Below, one piece after another: positions 1 to 8,022 of a DNA stretch of 64,000 bases. Every line of letters begins with the position of its first letter. Within the stretch, counting starts at the first letter, position 1. The notes beneath the pieces were generated by a model. That model searched no databases, had not been told where the DNA came from, and worked only from the letters and a program-made list of their open reading frames with translations. The stretch covers positions 1,922,001 through 1,986,000 of the forward strand of contig NZ_CP032419.1 in assembly GCF_003595175.1 (NCBI RefSeq). The letters run 5' to 3'. A program made the position numbers and the translations under genes. The DNA is from Pseudomonas cavernae. GTDB lineage: Bacteria > Pseudomonadota > Gammaproteobacteria > Pseudomonadales > Pseudomonadaceae.

Positions 1-1
1 G

Positions 2-688
2 CAGTCGCTGACCACTGTGCTGGTGTCAGGGCTGGTCATCGGCGCCTTCTACGGCTTGGCGCCGCTCTATGCCACGCAACAGGGGCTGGGCACCGAGCAG
101 GTCGGCCTGTTCATGGGTAGCTGCATCCTCGCCGGGCTGCTGGTGCAGTGGCCGCTGGGCTGGTTGTCCGACCGCCGCGAGCGTGCCGGCCTGATCCGTG
201 GCTGCGCGATCCTGCTAGCCCTGGCCGCGCTGCCGCTGGCGCTAATGCCGCAGGTTCCGCTGCCGTTGCTGTTTGCGGTCGGCTTCCTGGTCTGCCTGCT
301 GCAGTTCTGTCTCTATCCGCTGGCCGTGGCCTTCTCCAACGACCATGTCGAGGCCGAGCGGCGGGTTTCCCTGACGGCCATGCTGCTGGTCACCTTCGGC
401 GTCGGCGCCTGCATCGGGCCACTGCTGGGCGGGGGGCTGATGCGTCTGCTGGGGGCCAACATGCTGTATGCGTTCATCTGCCTGTGCGCCTTGCTGCTGG
501 CCTTGCGGGTGCGGCCGGATGCGGTGACCCATCTGCACCAGGTCGAGGATGCGCCTCTGCACCATGTGGCCATGCCGGACAACCTGACCAGCTCACCGCT
601 GGTGGCAGCGCTCGATCCGCGGGTCGACGAGCAAACGGTGCAGGAGCAGATGAAGGGGGAGCCGCAGTCGGCCGAGGCAAAGACCTGA
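2..688 (+). CDS. MFS transporter, C-terminal part (5' end outside window)
   Basis: The reading frame is open from the first bases of the window, so the true start lies upstream. About 228 residues are visible. They form alternating hydrophobic helices typical of the C-terminal half of a major facilitator superfamily permease, with a short basic cytoplasmic loop (WLSDRRERAGL, an MFS loop-type motif) and a long hydrophilic tail of about 50 residues after the last helix. The substrate cannot be predicted. It converges on the leftward flgZ gene, and a REP-like repeat fills the gap between them. Only the superfamily assignment is supported. Confidence 0.8.
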   Translation, partial: QSLTTVLVSGLVIGAFYGLAPLYATQQGLGTEQVGLFMGSCILAGLLVQWPLGWLSDRRERAGLIRGCAILLALAALPLALMPQVPLPLLFAVGFLVCLLQFCLYPLAVAFSNDHVEAERRVSLTAMLLVTFGVGACIGPLLGGGLMRLLGANMLYAFICLCALLLALRVRPDAVTHLHQVEDAPLHHVAMPDNLTSSPLVAALDPRVDEQTVQEQMKGEPQSAEAKT

Positions 689-724
689 GCGTCTGTTCAG
701 GCTCTTTCTGCTCTTGTTGGATTT

Positions 725-823
725 AGGCGCGCGGCGACGAAGCCCAGCTCATGGCGTTTGTCGTGCCACTGCGATCCTGGCCAGGCATCGCTGTTGGGCT
801 TCGCGGAGCTCAGCCCAACCTAC
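725..823. repeat. REP-like imperfect inverted repeat between MFS gene and flgZ
   Basis: The left arm has GCGCGCGGCGACGAAGCCCA and the right arm begins with TTGGGCTTCGCGGAGCTCAG and ends in CCCAACCTAC. The arms are partly complementary and resemble the repeat at about 56943-57031. It lies between convergent genes, where such elements are common in Pseudomonas and may act as a transcription end. Confidence 0.5.
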
Positions 824-850
824 AAACTTGGTTCACTGCAGCGCCGGTGT

Positions 851-1588
851 TCAGAGCTCGTCGCGGCGTGCTTCGCGCTGCAGTTGATAGACGAAACGCT
901 CGATCTGTCGCTGCTCCAGGCCGCTCATGCGGTGGAAGCGCATGCCGGCAAAGCTCAGGTCGAGTTTTTCCTCGTATTGCACATGGCGCAGCTCCACCGA
1001 GGTGGTCATCGCGCCGAAGGGCAGGTGGGCGGTGAATTGCTCGTAGACCTGGCCCGCTTGCAGTTGCTTGCTGACGTCACCGGGGAAGCGCAATTTGCAA
1101 CCGGTGGCGGAGATGTCCAGCAGTTGCCCCTTGATCGCCGGTTTCAGTTTTTCCCCGGCCAGTTCGATATTGATCAGCTGCGTCTGCTTCAGCGGGGCGC
1201 GGAAAGCATTGCGGCGCTGATGGTAGTGGACCTCGACGGGCAGGGCGCTCCAGTAGCAGCGATGGCCGTCGAACTCGCCGGCCTGCACCGGCTGCAGGCA
1301 TTCCCAGGCGATCCGCACGCCATCATGGAAGCCTTCGACTTTGAAGCTCTCGCCGTTAGTGAGAAAACGCTCTCCATCGTTCGGCATCAGTTCGTCGAAG
1401 GCCAGGTAGCCGCGCTCGCGGTCGACCTCGATCAGGTAGCTCTGAAAGCGCTGACTGCGCTCATGGAAGGTGATCACCAGCGGATCGTGATGCTGTTGCA
1501 ACTGACGCAGGTTGGCGAAGATTTCCAGGGGCGCCTTGAGAATCTTCGGCGGCTGCGGGCCATTATCCGCGTTGAAGGGGTTGGACAC
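851..1588 (-). CDS. flgZ: flagellar brake protein FlgZ (YcgR-type PilZ protein)
   Basis: Cyclic-di-GMP effector that slows flagellar rotation or changes stator use. The N-terminal half matches the YcgR N-terminal domain and the C-terminal half is a PilZ domain. Both c-di-GMP binding motifs are visible: an RxxxR-type element (RRNAFR, about residue 130) and DISATG about 30 residues later (D/NxSxxG type). The frame can start at TTG 1597 or GTG 1588. The GGAG at 1603-1606 on the minus strand is only 2 nt from the TTG but about 11 nt from the GTG, so I prefer the GTG (245 aa). It is last in the leftward flgM-flgN-flgZ group and is probably transcribed from the FliA promoter of flgM. Confidence 0.88.
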   Translation of the reverse strand: MSNPFNADNGPQPPKILKAPLEIFANLRQLQQHHDPLVITFHERSQRFQSYLIEVDRERGYLAFDELMPNDGERFLTNGESFKVEGFHDGVRIAWECLQPVQAGEFDGHRCYWSALPVEVHYHQRRNAFRAPLKQTQLINIELAGEKLKPAIKGQLLDISATGCKLRFPGDVSKQLQAGQVYEQFTAHLPFGAMTTSVELRHVQYEEKLDLSFAGMRFHRMSGLEQRQIERFVYQLQREARRDEL

Positions 1589-1672
1589 GGTCCACAAATC
1601 TCCGAACTGACTCCGGCATCAGCATACTGGCGTTGTGCCGGTATGTCCCCTGTGCCTTGCTTATGAGTGGAT

Positions 1673-2143
1673 TCAGGCCTGGCTGAGCGGGCGCTGCGTG
1701 GCGATTCTAGCGGTGCTGCCACGGCTGTCATAGAGCCCCGGCGTGTCGCTACCGCCGCGCAGAATGCCCAGCACGCTGCTGACCGAGGTCTGATTGGCGC
1801 GGATGATCCGGCCGTTGCGCAGGTTGGCGGTCTGGCAGCTTTCCAGCAGCTCACCGAGTTCGTCACTGCGCGCCAGCAGTTCGGCGCCTTGACTGGAGCG
1901 GCTGGCCAGGGCCTCAAGGCCGGCGCGATCGGCGCTCAGCTGCAGGCTGGCGAGCAGTTGGCTGCGCTCGCTGCCATGTTGGGCGAGCTGGGCGAGCAGC
2001 GGTTGTTTCTCGCCTAGCAAGCTTTCCAGGCGCGGCAAGTCGCGTTCGCCGAGCGCCGCGAATTCGGCATCGATCAGCTCAAGTAAGCGCTGGGCCGCGT
2101 CGATATCCTGGGTGAACAGTTGCAGCAGGGTAGTGTCGTGCAT
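1673..2143 (-). CDS. flgN: FlgN, export chaperone for hook-junction proteins
   Basis: Cytoplasmic chaperone that binds FlgK and FlgL and delivers them to the flagellar export gate. The 156-residue product is predicted all helical with long heptad-like stretches. Its C-terminal part carries the conserved FlgN segment NGRIIRANQTSVSSVLGILR, followed by a tail ending LYDSRGSTA, as in other Pseudomonas FlgN proteins. It lies 49 nt downstream of flgM in the same direction, the usual flgMN pair, and about 85 nt before flgZ. Confidence 0.92.
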   Translation of the reverse strand: MHDTTLLQLFTQDIDAAQRLLELIDAEFAALGERDLPRLESLLGEKQPLLAQLAQHGSERSQLLASLQLSADRAGLEALASRSSQGAELLARSDELGELLESCQTANLRNGRIIRANQTSVSSVLGILRGGSDTPGLYDSRGSTARIATQRPLSQA

Positions 2144-2192
2144 CGCGGGCTCTGGGCGTCAGGCGGCGAGAGTCCCCAGCGCAGCCCGGAGA

Positions 2193-2531
2193 CTAGCGCT
2201 GGGATTCAAAATCGAGCAGTTTGCTGGCGACACGCTGGCTGTCGACTTGGTAGCTGCCGTCGGCAATCGCCTGCTTCAGGCGTTCTACGCGCTCCTTGTC
2301 GACGACTGGCTGCGCGCTCAGTTTTTCGGTGACTTGCTGCAACTGCTGTGCCTCCTGGCTGAGTTGCACAGACTCGCCGACTTTCGGGGTCTGAGCCTGT
2401 TCGGCAGACACCTGGGCCGGAGCGGTTTGGCTGGTGCCGACGGCCTCGTTGCGGGCGCCAGCCTGGGTGCCGCTGGTGCGCCCAGTGCTACTGGGGGCGG
2501 CGGTGTTGGGCCGGTTGAAGTCGATGACCAT
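2193..2531 (-). CDS. flgM: FlgM, anti-sigma-28 factor
   Basis: Binds FliA (sigma-28) until the hook-basal body is complete, then is exported so that late genes such as fliC can be transcribed. The product is 112 residues. It has a low-complexity, probably disordered N-terminal half rich in Ser, Thr, Gly and Ala, and a C-terminal half with the FlgM family signature: [12 protein letters not shown], then [25 protein letters not shown] with the last part binding the sigma factor. A perfect FliA promoter lies upstream, so FlgM is under feedback by its own target. Confidence 0.95.
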   Translation of the reverse strand: MVIDFNRPNTAAPSSTGRTSGTQAGARNEAVGTSQTAPAQVSAEQAQTPKVGESVQLSQEAQQLQQVTEKLSAQPVVDKERVERLKQAIADGSYQVDSQRVASKLLDFESQR

Positions 2532-2570
2532 GATGCTAAACCTCGGACGGTGTTTGGACGCTTGCCTAGC

Positions 2571-2597
2571 TTGTCGGCCGTCCTTGAAAAAACTTTA
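2571..2597 (-). promoter_or_regulatory. FliA (sigma-28) promoter of flgM-flgN-flgZ
   Basis: On the minus strand TAAA, a 15-nt spacer, then GCCGACAA. This matches the consensus TAAA-N15-GCCGATAA with one difference. It is about 40 nt upstream of the flgM start codon and points into flgM. Confidence 0.85.
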
Positions 2598-2685
2598 GGG
2601 CAAAAAAATGAGCATTACGTCGCGAAAATCGGGCTATTGCTGCAGTTTAGGAAATCGCCAGCGCGTTGCGCCAGCAAAACCCTGA

Positions 2686-3447
2686 CTACATCGCCACTTC
2701 GACCTGCCCCGGGCCGATCACCAGGGCCTTGATCACCCGCTGCGAGGTCTGGTTACGCACCCGGATCTGTGCGCCAGGCGCCCCATCGGACAATGCCTCG
2801 CCGGCCATGCGCACCTTGATACTGCCGCTGCGGGCGCTGATCACTACCTGGTCGCCCTTGCGTACGGCTTCGGCCATTTGCAGATGCACCGGTGCCAGCA
2901 CCTGGTCCGGCAGCAGCGGCCGCGTCAGTTTCTTGCCGAGCGCCTGCCCCTGATCGGTCAGATAACCCTGGTTGAGCAGGCCGACATCGCGCTCGACCAG
3001 CGCCAGGTCGGCCTCGCTGACGATGCCGTTGCGCTTGAGCGGGCGGGTGACGATCAGTACATCCCGGTACAACCGCACCTGCGCCGGCACGAATAGGGTC
3101 CAGGGCGAACTGCCGTCGCAGCGCACGCGGACTGTGACTCGGCCGATGGGCTGGGCTGGGCTTTCCAGCGAGGCTGTCAAATCCTTGTCGCACAACGGTA
3201 GGCGCAGGCGCGGATCGAGACGGTTGACCTGGATCTCATGGCGGCCCGAGATTGCGCTGCGCTGCAAATAGTCTTCGACGGCCACCTCAAGAAAACCCTG
3301 GGTGACGCCGATAAGTTGCTCAGGCAGGGTGGTGTCGGCGTGGCTCGCGGCGCTGTAGCCGAACCCTAGCAGTGCAGGTAAAACAGTCAGGCAGAATCTG
3401 TGGCTTTTTGCCATCAGCTGTCGAAAAAATGTCGTTGTCACGTTCAT
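2686..3447 (-). CDS. flgA: FlgA, P-ring assembly chaperone
   Basis: Periplasmic chaperone for FlgI polymerisation into the P-ring. From ATG 3447 the product is 253 aa with an N-terminal secretion signal (basic residues, a hydrophobic run CLTVLPALLGFGYSA, then SHA-D). The C-terminal SAF/FlgA domain ends in IKVRMAGEALSDGAPG and RVIKALVIGPGQVEVAM, as in other FlgA proteins. The frame is open further upstream but enters cheV on the other strand. The RpoN promoter at 3459-3474 would start the transcript very close to ATG 3447, so the internal ATG at 3414, which begins directly at a good signal peptide, is a serious alternative start. It is divergent from cheV. Confidence 0.9.
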   Translation of the reverse strand: MNVTTTFFRQLMAKSHRFCLTVLPALLGFGYSAASHADTTLPEQLIGVTQGFLEVAVEDYLQRSAISGRHEIQVNRLDPRLRLPLCDKDLTASLESPAQPIGRVTVRVRCDGSSPWTLFVPAQVRLYRDVLIVTRPLKRNGIVSEADLALVERDVGLLNQGYLTDQGQALGKKLTRPLLPDQVLAPVHLQMAEAVRKGDQVVISARSGSIKVRMAGEALSDGAPGAQIRVRNQTSQRVIKALVIGPGQVEVAM

Positions 3448-3458
3448 AACGGCTTCAA

Positions 3459-3474
3459 AGCAAGGCCCGTGCCG
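3459..3474 (-). promoter_or_regulatory. RpoN (sigma-54) promoter of flgA
   Basis: Minus-strand CGGCAC, a 5-nt spacer, then TTGCT, with the invariant GG and GC dinucleotides correctly spaced. The T before GG is replaced by C. It lies in the 67-nt divergent region between flgA and cheV. FlgA belongs to the FleQ/RpoN class in P. aeruginosa as I recall. Confidence 0.65.
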
Positions 3475-3514
3475 TCTGGCAGGTTGAGGGCGCACTAAAA
3501 AGAGGAAGCAGGGC

Positions 3515-4447
3515 ATGGCCGGCGTAATGGACTCGGTTAACCAGCGCACGCAACTGGTCGGGCAGAACCGGCTGGAGTTGCTGCTGTTCCGTCTGGATGG
3601 CAGACAGCTGTATGGCATCAACGTGTTCAAGGTGAAGGAGGTGCTGCAGTGTCCGAGACTCACCGTCATGCCGAAATCCAACCCGGTGGTGCGCGGCGTG
3701 GCGAATATCCGTGGCGGCACCATTCCGATTCTCGATCTGGCGCTGGCCACCGGCCGGACCGGGCTGGATGACCTGGCCAACAGCTTCGTCATCATCACCG
3801 AATACAACACCAAGGTGCAGGGCTTCCTGGTGCGCTCGGTAGAGCGCATCGTCAACATGAACTGGGAAGAGATCCTGCCGCCGCCCAAGGGCACCGGCCG
3901 CGAGCATTACCTGACCGCGGTCACTCGCCTGGATCAGCAGTTGGTGGAGATCATCGACGTGGAGAAGGTCCTCGCCGAAGTGGCACCGACTTCCGAGGTG
4001 ATCTCCGCTGGCGTCATCGATCAGGAAACCCAGAGCAAGGCCACCAGCAAGCGTGTGTTGATCGTCGACGACTCCTCCGTGGCGCGTAAGCAGGTGATGC
4101 GCTGCCTGCAGACGGTCGGGGTCGAGGTGGTGGCGCTGAACGACGGCCGCGAAGCCCTCGACTACCTGCGCCAACTGGTCGACGCAGGCAAGCGGCCGGA
4201 GGAGGAGCTGCTGATGCTGATTTCCGACATCGAGATGCCGGAGATGGATGGCTATACCCTGACCGCGGAAATTCGTCACGATCCGCGCATGCAGAAGTTG
4301 CATATCCTCCTGCATACTTCGCTTTCCGGTGTGTTCAACCAGGCGATGGTGAAGAAGGTGGGGGCGGATGACTTCCTCGCCAAGTTCCGTCCGGATGACC
4401 TGGCTTCGCGAGTGGTCGAACGCATCAAGACAGTGGATGCAGGCTGA
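3515..4447 (+). CDS. cheV: CheV, chemotaxis coupling protein with receiver domain
   Basis: Links chemoreceptors to CheA and adapts the signal by phosphorylation. Residues 1 to about 165 are a CheW-like domain (FRLDGRQLYGINVFKVKEV, then VRGVANIRGGTIPILDL). Residues about 180-305 are a CheY-like receiver with the acidic pair in VLIVDDSS, the phospho-acceptor Asp in ISDIEMPEMDGYT, and the conserved Thr and Lys positions in LHTSLSG and LAKFRPDD. The product is 310 aa, normal for the family. cheR follows after a short gap. Confidence 0.95.
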   Translation: MAGVMDSVNQRTQLVGQNRLELLLFRLDGRQLYGINVFKVKEVLQCPRLTVMPKSNPVVRGVANIRGGTIPILDLALATGRTGLDDLANSFVIITEYNTKVQGFLVRSVERIVNMNWEEILPPPKGTGREHYLTAVTRLDQQLVEIIDVEKVLAEVAPTSEVISAGVIDQETQSKATSKRVLIVDDSSVARKQVMRCLQTVGVEVVALNDGREALDYLRQLVDAGKRPEEELLMLISDIEMPEMDGYTLTAEIRHDPRMQKLHILLHTSLSGVFNQAMVKKVGADDFLAKFRPDDLASRVVERIKTVDAG

Positions 4448-4491
4448 TCGCCTGGCTCTTGGCAATCTAAATGTTGGGTGAGGCGGCCTTA

Positions 4492-5319
4492 GTGTCTTCA
4501 GGTGATGTGGATTTCGAGCAGTTCCGGATTTTCCTGGAAAAAGCCTGCGGCATCCTGCTGGGCAGCAATAAGCAGTATCTGGTTTCCAGTCGGCTGAACA
4601 AGTTGATGGAGCAAAACGGCATCAAGACCCTTGGCGAGCTGGTGCAGCGCATGCAGGGGCTGCCACGCAGTGGCTTGCGCGAGCAGGTGGTGGATGCCAT
4701 GACCACCAACGAAACCCTGTGGTTTCGCGACACCTATCCGTTCGAGGTGTTGAAGGGCCGGGTGCTGCCGGAGCTGGTCAAGGCCAACCCCAGCCAGCGC
4801 CTGCGCATCTGGTCGGCGGCCGCCTCGTCGGGGCAGGAGCCCTATTCGCTGTCGATGGCGATCGACGAATTCGAGCGCAGCAACCTCGGGCAGTTGCGCG
4901 GTGGCGCGCAGATTCTCGGCACCGATCTGTCCAGCTCCATGCTGCAGGCCTGCAAGGCCGGCGAATACGACAGCCTGGCGATCGGTCGGGGGCTGTCGCA
5001 GGAGCGCTTGCAGCGCTATTTCGACAGCACTGCGCCGGGGCGCTGGGCGGTCAAACCGGCCATCCGCAGCCGCGTGGAATTCCGCGCGCTCAACCTGCTG
5101 GACAGCTACGCGGCGCTGGGCAAGTTCGACATCGTGTTCTGCCGCAACGTGCTGATCTACTTCTCCGCGGAAATGAAGAAGGACATCCTGCAGCGCATTC
5201 ACGCCACCCTGAAACCCGGCGGCTATCTGTTCCTCGGCGCCTCCGAGGCGCTCAATGGCCTGCCCGATCACTATCAGATGGTGCAATGCAGCCCGGGAAT
5301 CATCTACAAGGTGAAGTAA
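4492..5319 (+). CDS. cheR: CheR, chemoreceptor glutamate methyltransferase
   Basis: Uses S-adenosylmethionine to methylate glutamates of chemoreceptors. The N-terminal helical domain (FEQFRIFLEKACGILLGSN) is followed by the methyltransferase domain with the SAM motif WSAAASSGQEPYSLSMA and the conserved FDIVFCRNVLIYF and KPGGYLFLGASEAL segments. I choose GTG 4492 (275 aa) over ATG 4471. The P. aeruginosa CheR1 N-terminus as I recall it begins at the same SSG-FEQFR position, and the GGTGAGG at 4476-4482 is well spaced for the GTG, while ATG 4471 has no Shine-Dalgarno. A strong terminator follows. Confidence 0.93.
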   Translation: MSSGDVDFEQFRIFLEKACGILLGSNKQYLVSSRLNKLMEQNGIKTLGELVQRMQGLPRSGLREQVVDAMTTNETLWFRDTYPFEVLKGRVLPELVKANPSQRLRIWSAAASSGQEPYSLSMAIDEFERSNLGQLRGGAQILGTDLSSSMLQACKAGEYDSLAIGRGLSQERLQRYFDSTAPGRWAVKPAIRSRVEFRALNLLDSYAALGKFDIVFCRNVLIYFSAEMKKDILQRIHATLKPGGYLFLGASEALNGLPDHYQMVQCSPGIIYKVK

Positions 5320-5341
5320 GCACGATCTTGCTGACAGGAAG

Positions 5342-5365
5342 GGGAGGCCATGGGCCTCCCTTTTT
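5342..5365 (+). terminator. Rho-independent terminator after cheR
   Basis: GGGAGGCC, a short ATGG-type loop, GGCCTCCC, then five T residues. It starts 22 nt after the cheR stop codon. Confidence 0.9.
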
Positions 5366-5388
5366 CATGTCTTGCCGGGTGTGGCGGG

Positions 5389-5454
5389 CTAAACCAGCGT
5401 CAGCTTCACATCGATATTGCCCCGCATGGCGCTGGCTATGAGGCTGCGCCGGAT
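5389..5454 (-). pseudogene. Possible C-terminal remnant of an Ohr/OsmC-type gene
   Basis: Read leftward, this stretch encodes SAMRGNIDVKLTLV followed by a TAG stop. It resembles the C-terminal end of Ohr organic hydroperoxide reductases, which as I recall end in a TRGNIDV-type segment. Nothing upstream of it matches the rest of an Ohr protein: the conserved Cys-containing segment is absent and the LuxR gene begins soon after. If real it is only the last 15-22 codons of a deleted gene. The match is short and could be chance. Confidence 0.3.
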
Positions 5455-5511
5455 CGGCCGAGGAGTAATCCTAGCTGACTGGCTGACACAGACTGACGGT
5501 GCATGTGCGCT

Positions 5512-6369
5512 TCAGAAGCGGGGGCTTTCGGGGACGCGTGCAGTTGCTGCGGTTTGGCAGAGGGTCAGCCAGTCGATGAATTGGGCGAACAGTTCGGCCT
5601 GCGAGCTTATTTCCAGCTTGGTGTAGAGGTTCTTGCGGTGCATGCGCACGGTTTCCGGCGAGATCTCCAGCACCCGGGCGCTGGACTTGGCCGAGTGGCC
5701 GCGCAGCAGCAGGCGGCAGACCTCCTGTTCGCGCTCGGTCAGCACCTGCTGGCCGAAGCTCAGGAAGGCGCTGGGGAGTTGTTGGTTGAATGTGCCGGGC
5801 GCGGCGGCTTCCACGGCCATGCTGGGGCCGAAGCTGTTGCCCCAGTACTGGTGGGCCAGTTCGCGGACGATTGGGTCGAGGGCACGCAGGACGGCCAGTT
5901 GTTCCGCGCTGAAGCGGGTGGTGCTGAGACCGTTGTAGAGGCAGATGGAGATCTTCGCCTGCTCACCCACATCGAGGATGAAGTAGCAGTCCTCCACCGA
6001 ACCGGCCCCCAGGTAATAGGCCTTGTAGTACTCACTGCTGAAGAAGTCGTCGGGGGCGATGTCCGCCAGGGAATAGAAACCTTCGGCCAGCCCCTCTTCC
6101 ACCGCTAGGCAGAAGGGGTCGAGCAGGTAGCCGCGGGAGAAGTAGCGGCGGATCACCTGTTGGCGGTTCTCGGCGGGAATGCCGCGCTCGTAGAGCAAGG
6201 TAGGGGCGCGCCCCTTGCGCTCCAGGCTGATCATCACCGACTCGACCTTTACCAGGCTGTCGATCGCATCGATCAGCGCGGCCGGCAATTCGGGACCATG
6301 GCTGGCTGCCAGGGCTCTGGCCAGTACACTGTGCCAGCGCCCCAGGGAGTCCAGGGAGATGCTTTGCAT
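5512..6369 (-). CDS. LuxR-family transcriptional regulator
   Basis: DNA-binding regulator of 285 aa. The C-terminal part (about residues 210-275) is a clear LuxR/GerE helix-turn-helix: LTEREQEVCRLLLRGHSAKS, then ARVLEISPETVRMHRKNLYTKL. The N-terminal 200 residues do not show the conserved residues of an acyl-homoserine-lactone binding domain that I can recognise, and no luxI gene is present, so the ligand is unknown. It is divergent from the class III aminotransferase, with 149 nt between the start codons, which suggests that it controls that gene and perhaps the following permease. Confidence 0.85.
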   Translation of the reverse strand: MQSISLDSLGRWHSVLARALAASHGPELPAALIDAIDSLVKVESVMISLERKGRAPTLLYERGIPAENRQQVIRRYFSRGYLLDPFCLAVEEGLAEGFYSLADIAPDDFFSSEYYKAYYLGAGSVEDCYFILDVGEQAKISICLYNGLSTTRFSAEQLAVLRALDPIVRELAHQYWGNSFGPSMAVEAAAPGTFNQQLPSAFLSFGQQVLTEREQEVCRLLLRGHSAKSSARVLEISPETVRMHRKNLYTKLEISSQAELFAQFIDWLTLCQTAATARVPESPRF

Positions 6370-6518
6370 GGGCGGTGACCTCGTTGTTCTTGTCTGGTCT
6401 GCGACTGCAGGATAACAGCAAGCGCGGCTGGCGATTGCTTACCCCCAAATGAGGTATGGCTGGGGAGCGCGCGCACTCCTTAGGCTGCAAGGCAGGTTCC
6501 AGAGAGGAAAGCAACGCC
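6370..6518. promoter_or_regulatory. Divergent promoter region between LuxR regulator and aminotransferase
   Basis: 149 nt containing the start regions of both genes. It has a good Shine-Dalgarno (AGAGAGGAAA) for the aminotransferase. No RpoN or FliA promoter is present and I could not define a LuxR operator with confidence. Confidence 0.4.
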
Positions 6519-7928
6519 ATGCAAGCATTCGACCCCACCCTTTTCGCCAGCTTCGACGACGCCGCGCTGGTGGCCGCCGACAAGGCCCACTACATGCACG
6601 GCTACCATGTGTTCGATGAGCACCGGGCCAATGGCTCGTTGAACATCGCCGCGGGCGAGGGCGCCTATATCTACGACACCGCCGGCAATCGCTACCTGGA
6701 TGCCGTGGGTGGCATGTGGTGCACCAACGTCGGCCTGGGCCGCGAGGAGATGGTCCAGGCCATCGCCGAGCAGACGCGCCAACTGGCCTATTCCAATCCG
6801 TTCTGCGACATGGCCAACCCGCGCGCCATCGAGCTGAGCAAGAAGCTCGCCGAACTGGCTCCGGGCGACCTCGATCACGTGTTCCTCACCACCGGCGGCT
6901 CGACCGCGGTGGATACCGCGATCCGTCTGGTGCACTACTACCAGAACTGTCGCGGCAAACGGGACAAGAAGCAGATCCTGACCCGTTTCAATGCCTATCA
7001 CGGCTCGACCTACCTGGGCATGTCCCTGGGCGGCAAGCAGGCCGACCGGCCGGCGGAGTTCGATTTCCTCCAGGACGGCATCCATCACCTCAGCTGCCCC
7101 TACTACTACCGGGCGCCGGCGGGGCTCAGCGAGGCCGACTTCCTCGACGCCCTGGTCCGCGAGTTCGAGCAGAAGATTCTCGAGTTGGGCGCCGACAAGG
7201 TGGGGGCCTTCATCTCCGAGCCGGTATTCGGCTCCGGCGGGGTGATAGTGCCGCCGGAGGGCTACCACCGCCGCATGTGGGAAATCTGCCAGCGTCATGA
7301 CGTGCTCTACATCGCCGACGAGGTGGTCACCTCGTTCGGCCGGCTCGGCCATTTCTTCGCCTCCGAGGCGGTGTTCGGCGTGCAACCGGACATCATCACC
7401 ACCGCCAAGGGGCTGACCTCGGGCTACCAGCCGCTGGGCGCCTGCATCTTCTCCGAGCGGATCTGGGCGGTGATCGCCGAACCCGAGCAGGGCCGTTGCT
7501 TCACCCACGGCTTCACCTATTCGGGGCACCCGGTGGCCTGCGCCGCGGCGCTGAAGAACATCGAGATCATCGAGCGCGAGGGCCTCCTGGCGCATGCCGA
7601 CGAGGTCGGTCGCTATTTAGAGGAGCGCCTGCAGAGCTTGCGCGATCTGCCCATAGTCGGCGACGTGCGGGGGCGCCGTTTCATGGCCTGCGTCGAGTTC
7701 GTCGCCGACCAGACCAGCAAGGCGCTGTTCCCCGAGGCGCTCAACATCGGCGAGTGGGTGCATCTGCGGGCGCAGAAGCGCGGCTTGCTGGTGCGGCCGA
7801 TGGTGCACCTGAACGTGATGTCGCCGCCGCTGATCCTGACCCGCGAGCAGGTCGATTTCATGGTCGAGGTGCTGCGCGAGAGCATCCTGGAAACCCTGGA
7901 GGACCTGAAGCTGGCCGGGCACTGGTAA
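6519..7928 (+). CDS. Class III (omega) aminotransferase, PLP-dependent
   Basis: Transfers an amino group, probably from an omega-amino acid, amine or polyamine, to pyruvate or a similar keto acid. From ATG 6519 it is 469 aa, usual for the family. Class III motifs include VGGMWCTNVGLGREEMVQA, the phosphate-binding TTGGSTAVDTAIR, FNAYHGSTYLGMSL, and IADEVVTSFGRLG. The PLP lysine is K297 in TTAKGLTSGYQPL. The longer frame from 6456 is less likely because AGAGAGGAAA precedes 6519. It is followed after 94 nt by an APC permease, which probably imports its substrate. The neighbouring arginine pathway makes 4-guanidinobutyrate and hence GABA, so a role with such compounds is possible but unproven. 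Confidence 0.9.
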   Translation: MQAFDPTLFASFDDAALVAADKAHYMHGYHVFDEHRANGSLNIAAGEGAYIYDTAGNRYLDAVGGMWCTNVGLGREEMVQAIAEQTRQLAYSNPFCDMANPRAIELSKKLAELAPGDLDHVFLTTGGSTAVDTAIRLVHYYQNCRGKRDKKQILTRFNAYHGSTYLGMSLGGKQADRPAEFDFLQDGIHHLSCPYYYRAPAGLSEADFLDALVREFEQKILELGADKVGAFISEPVFGSGGVIVPPEGYHRRMWEICQRHDVLYIADEVVTSFGRLGHFFASEAVFGVQPDIITTAKGLTSGYQPLGACIFSERIWAVIAEPEQGRCFTHGFTYSGHPVACAAALKNIEIIEREGLLAHADEVGRYLEERLQSLRDLPIVGDVRGRRFMACVEFVADQTSKALFPEALNIGEWVHLRAQKRGLLVRPMVHLNVMSPPLILTREQVDFMVEVLRESILETLEDLKLAGHW

Positions 7929-8022
7929 GCCCTTCGCAGACCACTGGCAACCGGCGCCGGTGCTGGCTGCCGATCCGGCGCGAACCCCAGGTTCGCGCGC
8001 CCTGACATGAGGAATTTCCACT

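Noticed and set aside
3454..3477. FliA promoter for cheV
   Set aside because: A CAAA and a GCCGTCT are present but only 11 nt apart, so the promoter for cheV remains undefined.
5512..6369. Quorum-sensing receptor call for the LuxR-family gene
   Set aside because: No luxI homologue nearby and no visible acyl-homoserine-lactone binding residues in the N-terminal part. I kept only the LuxR-family call.
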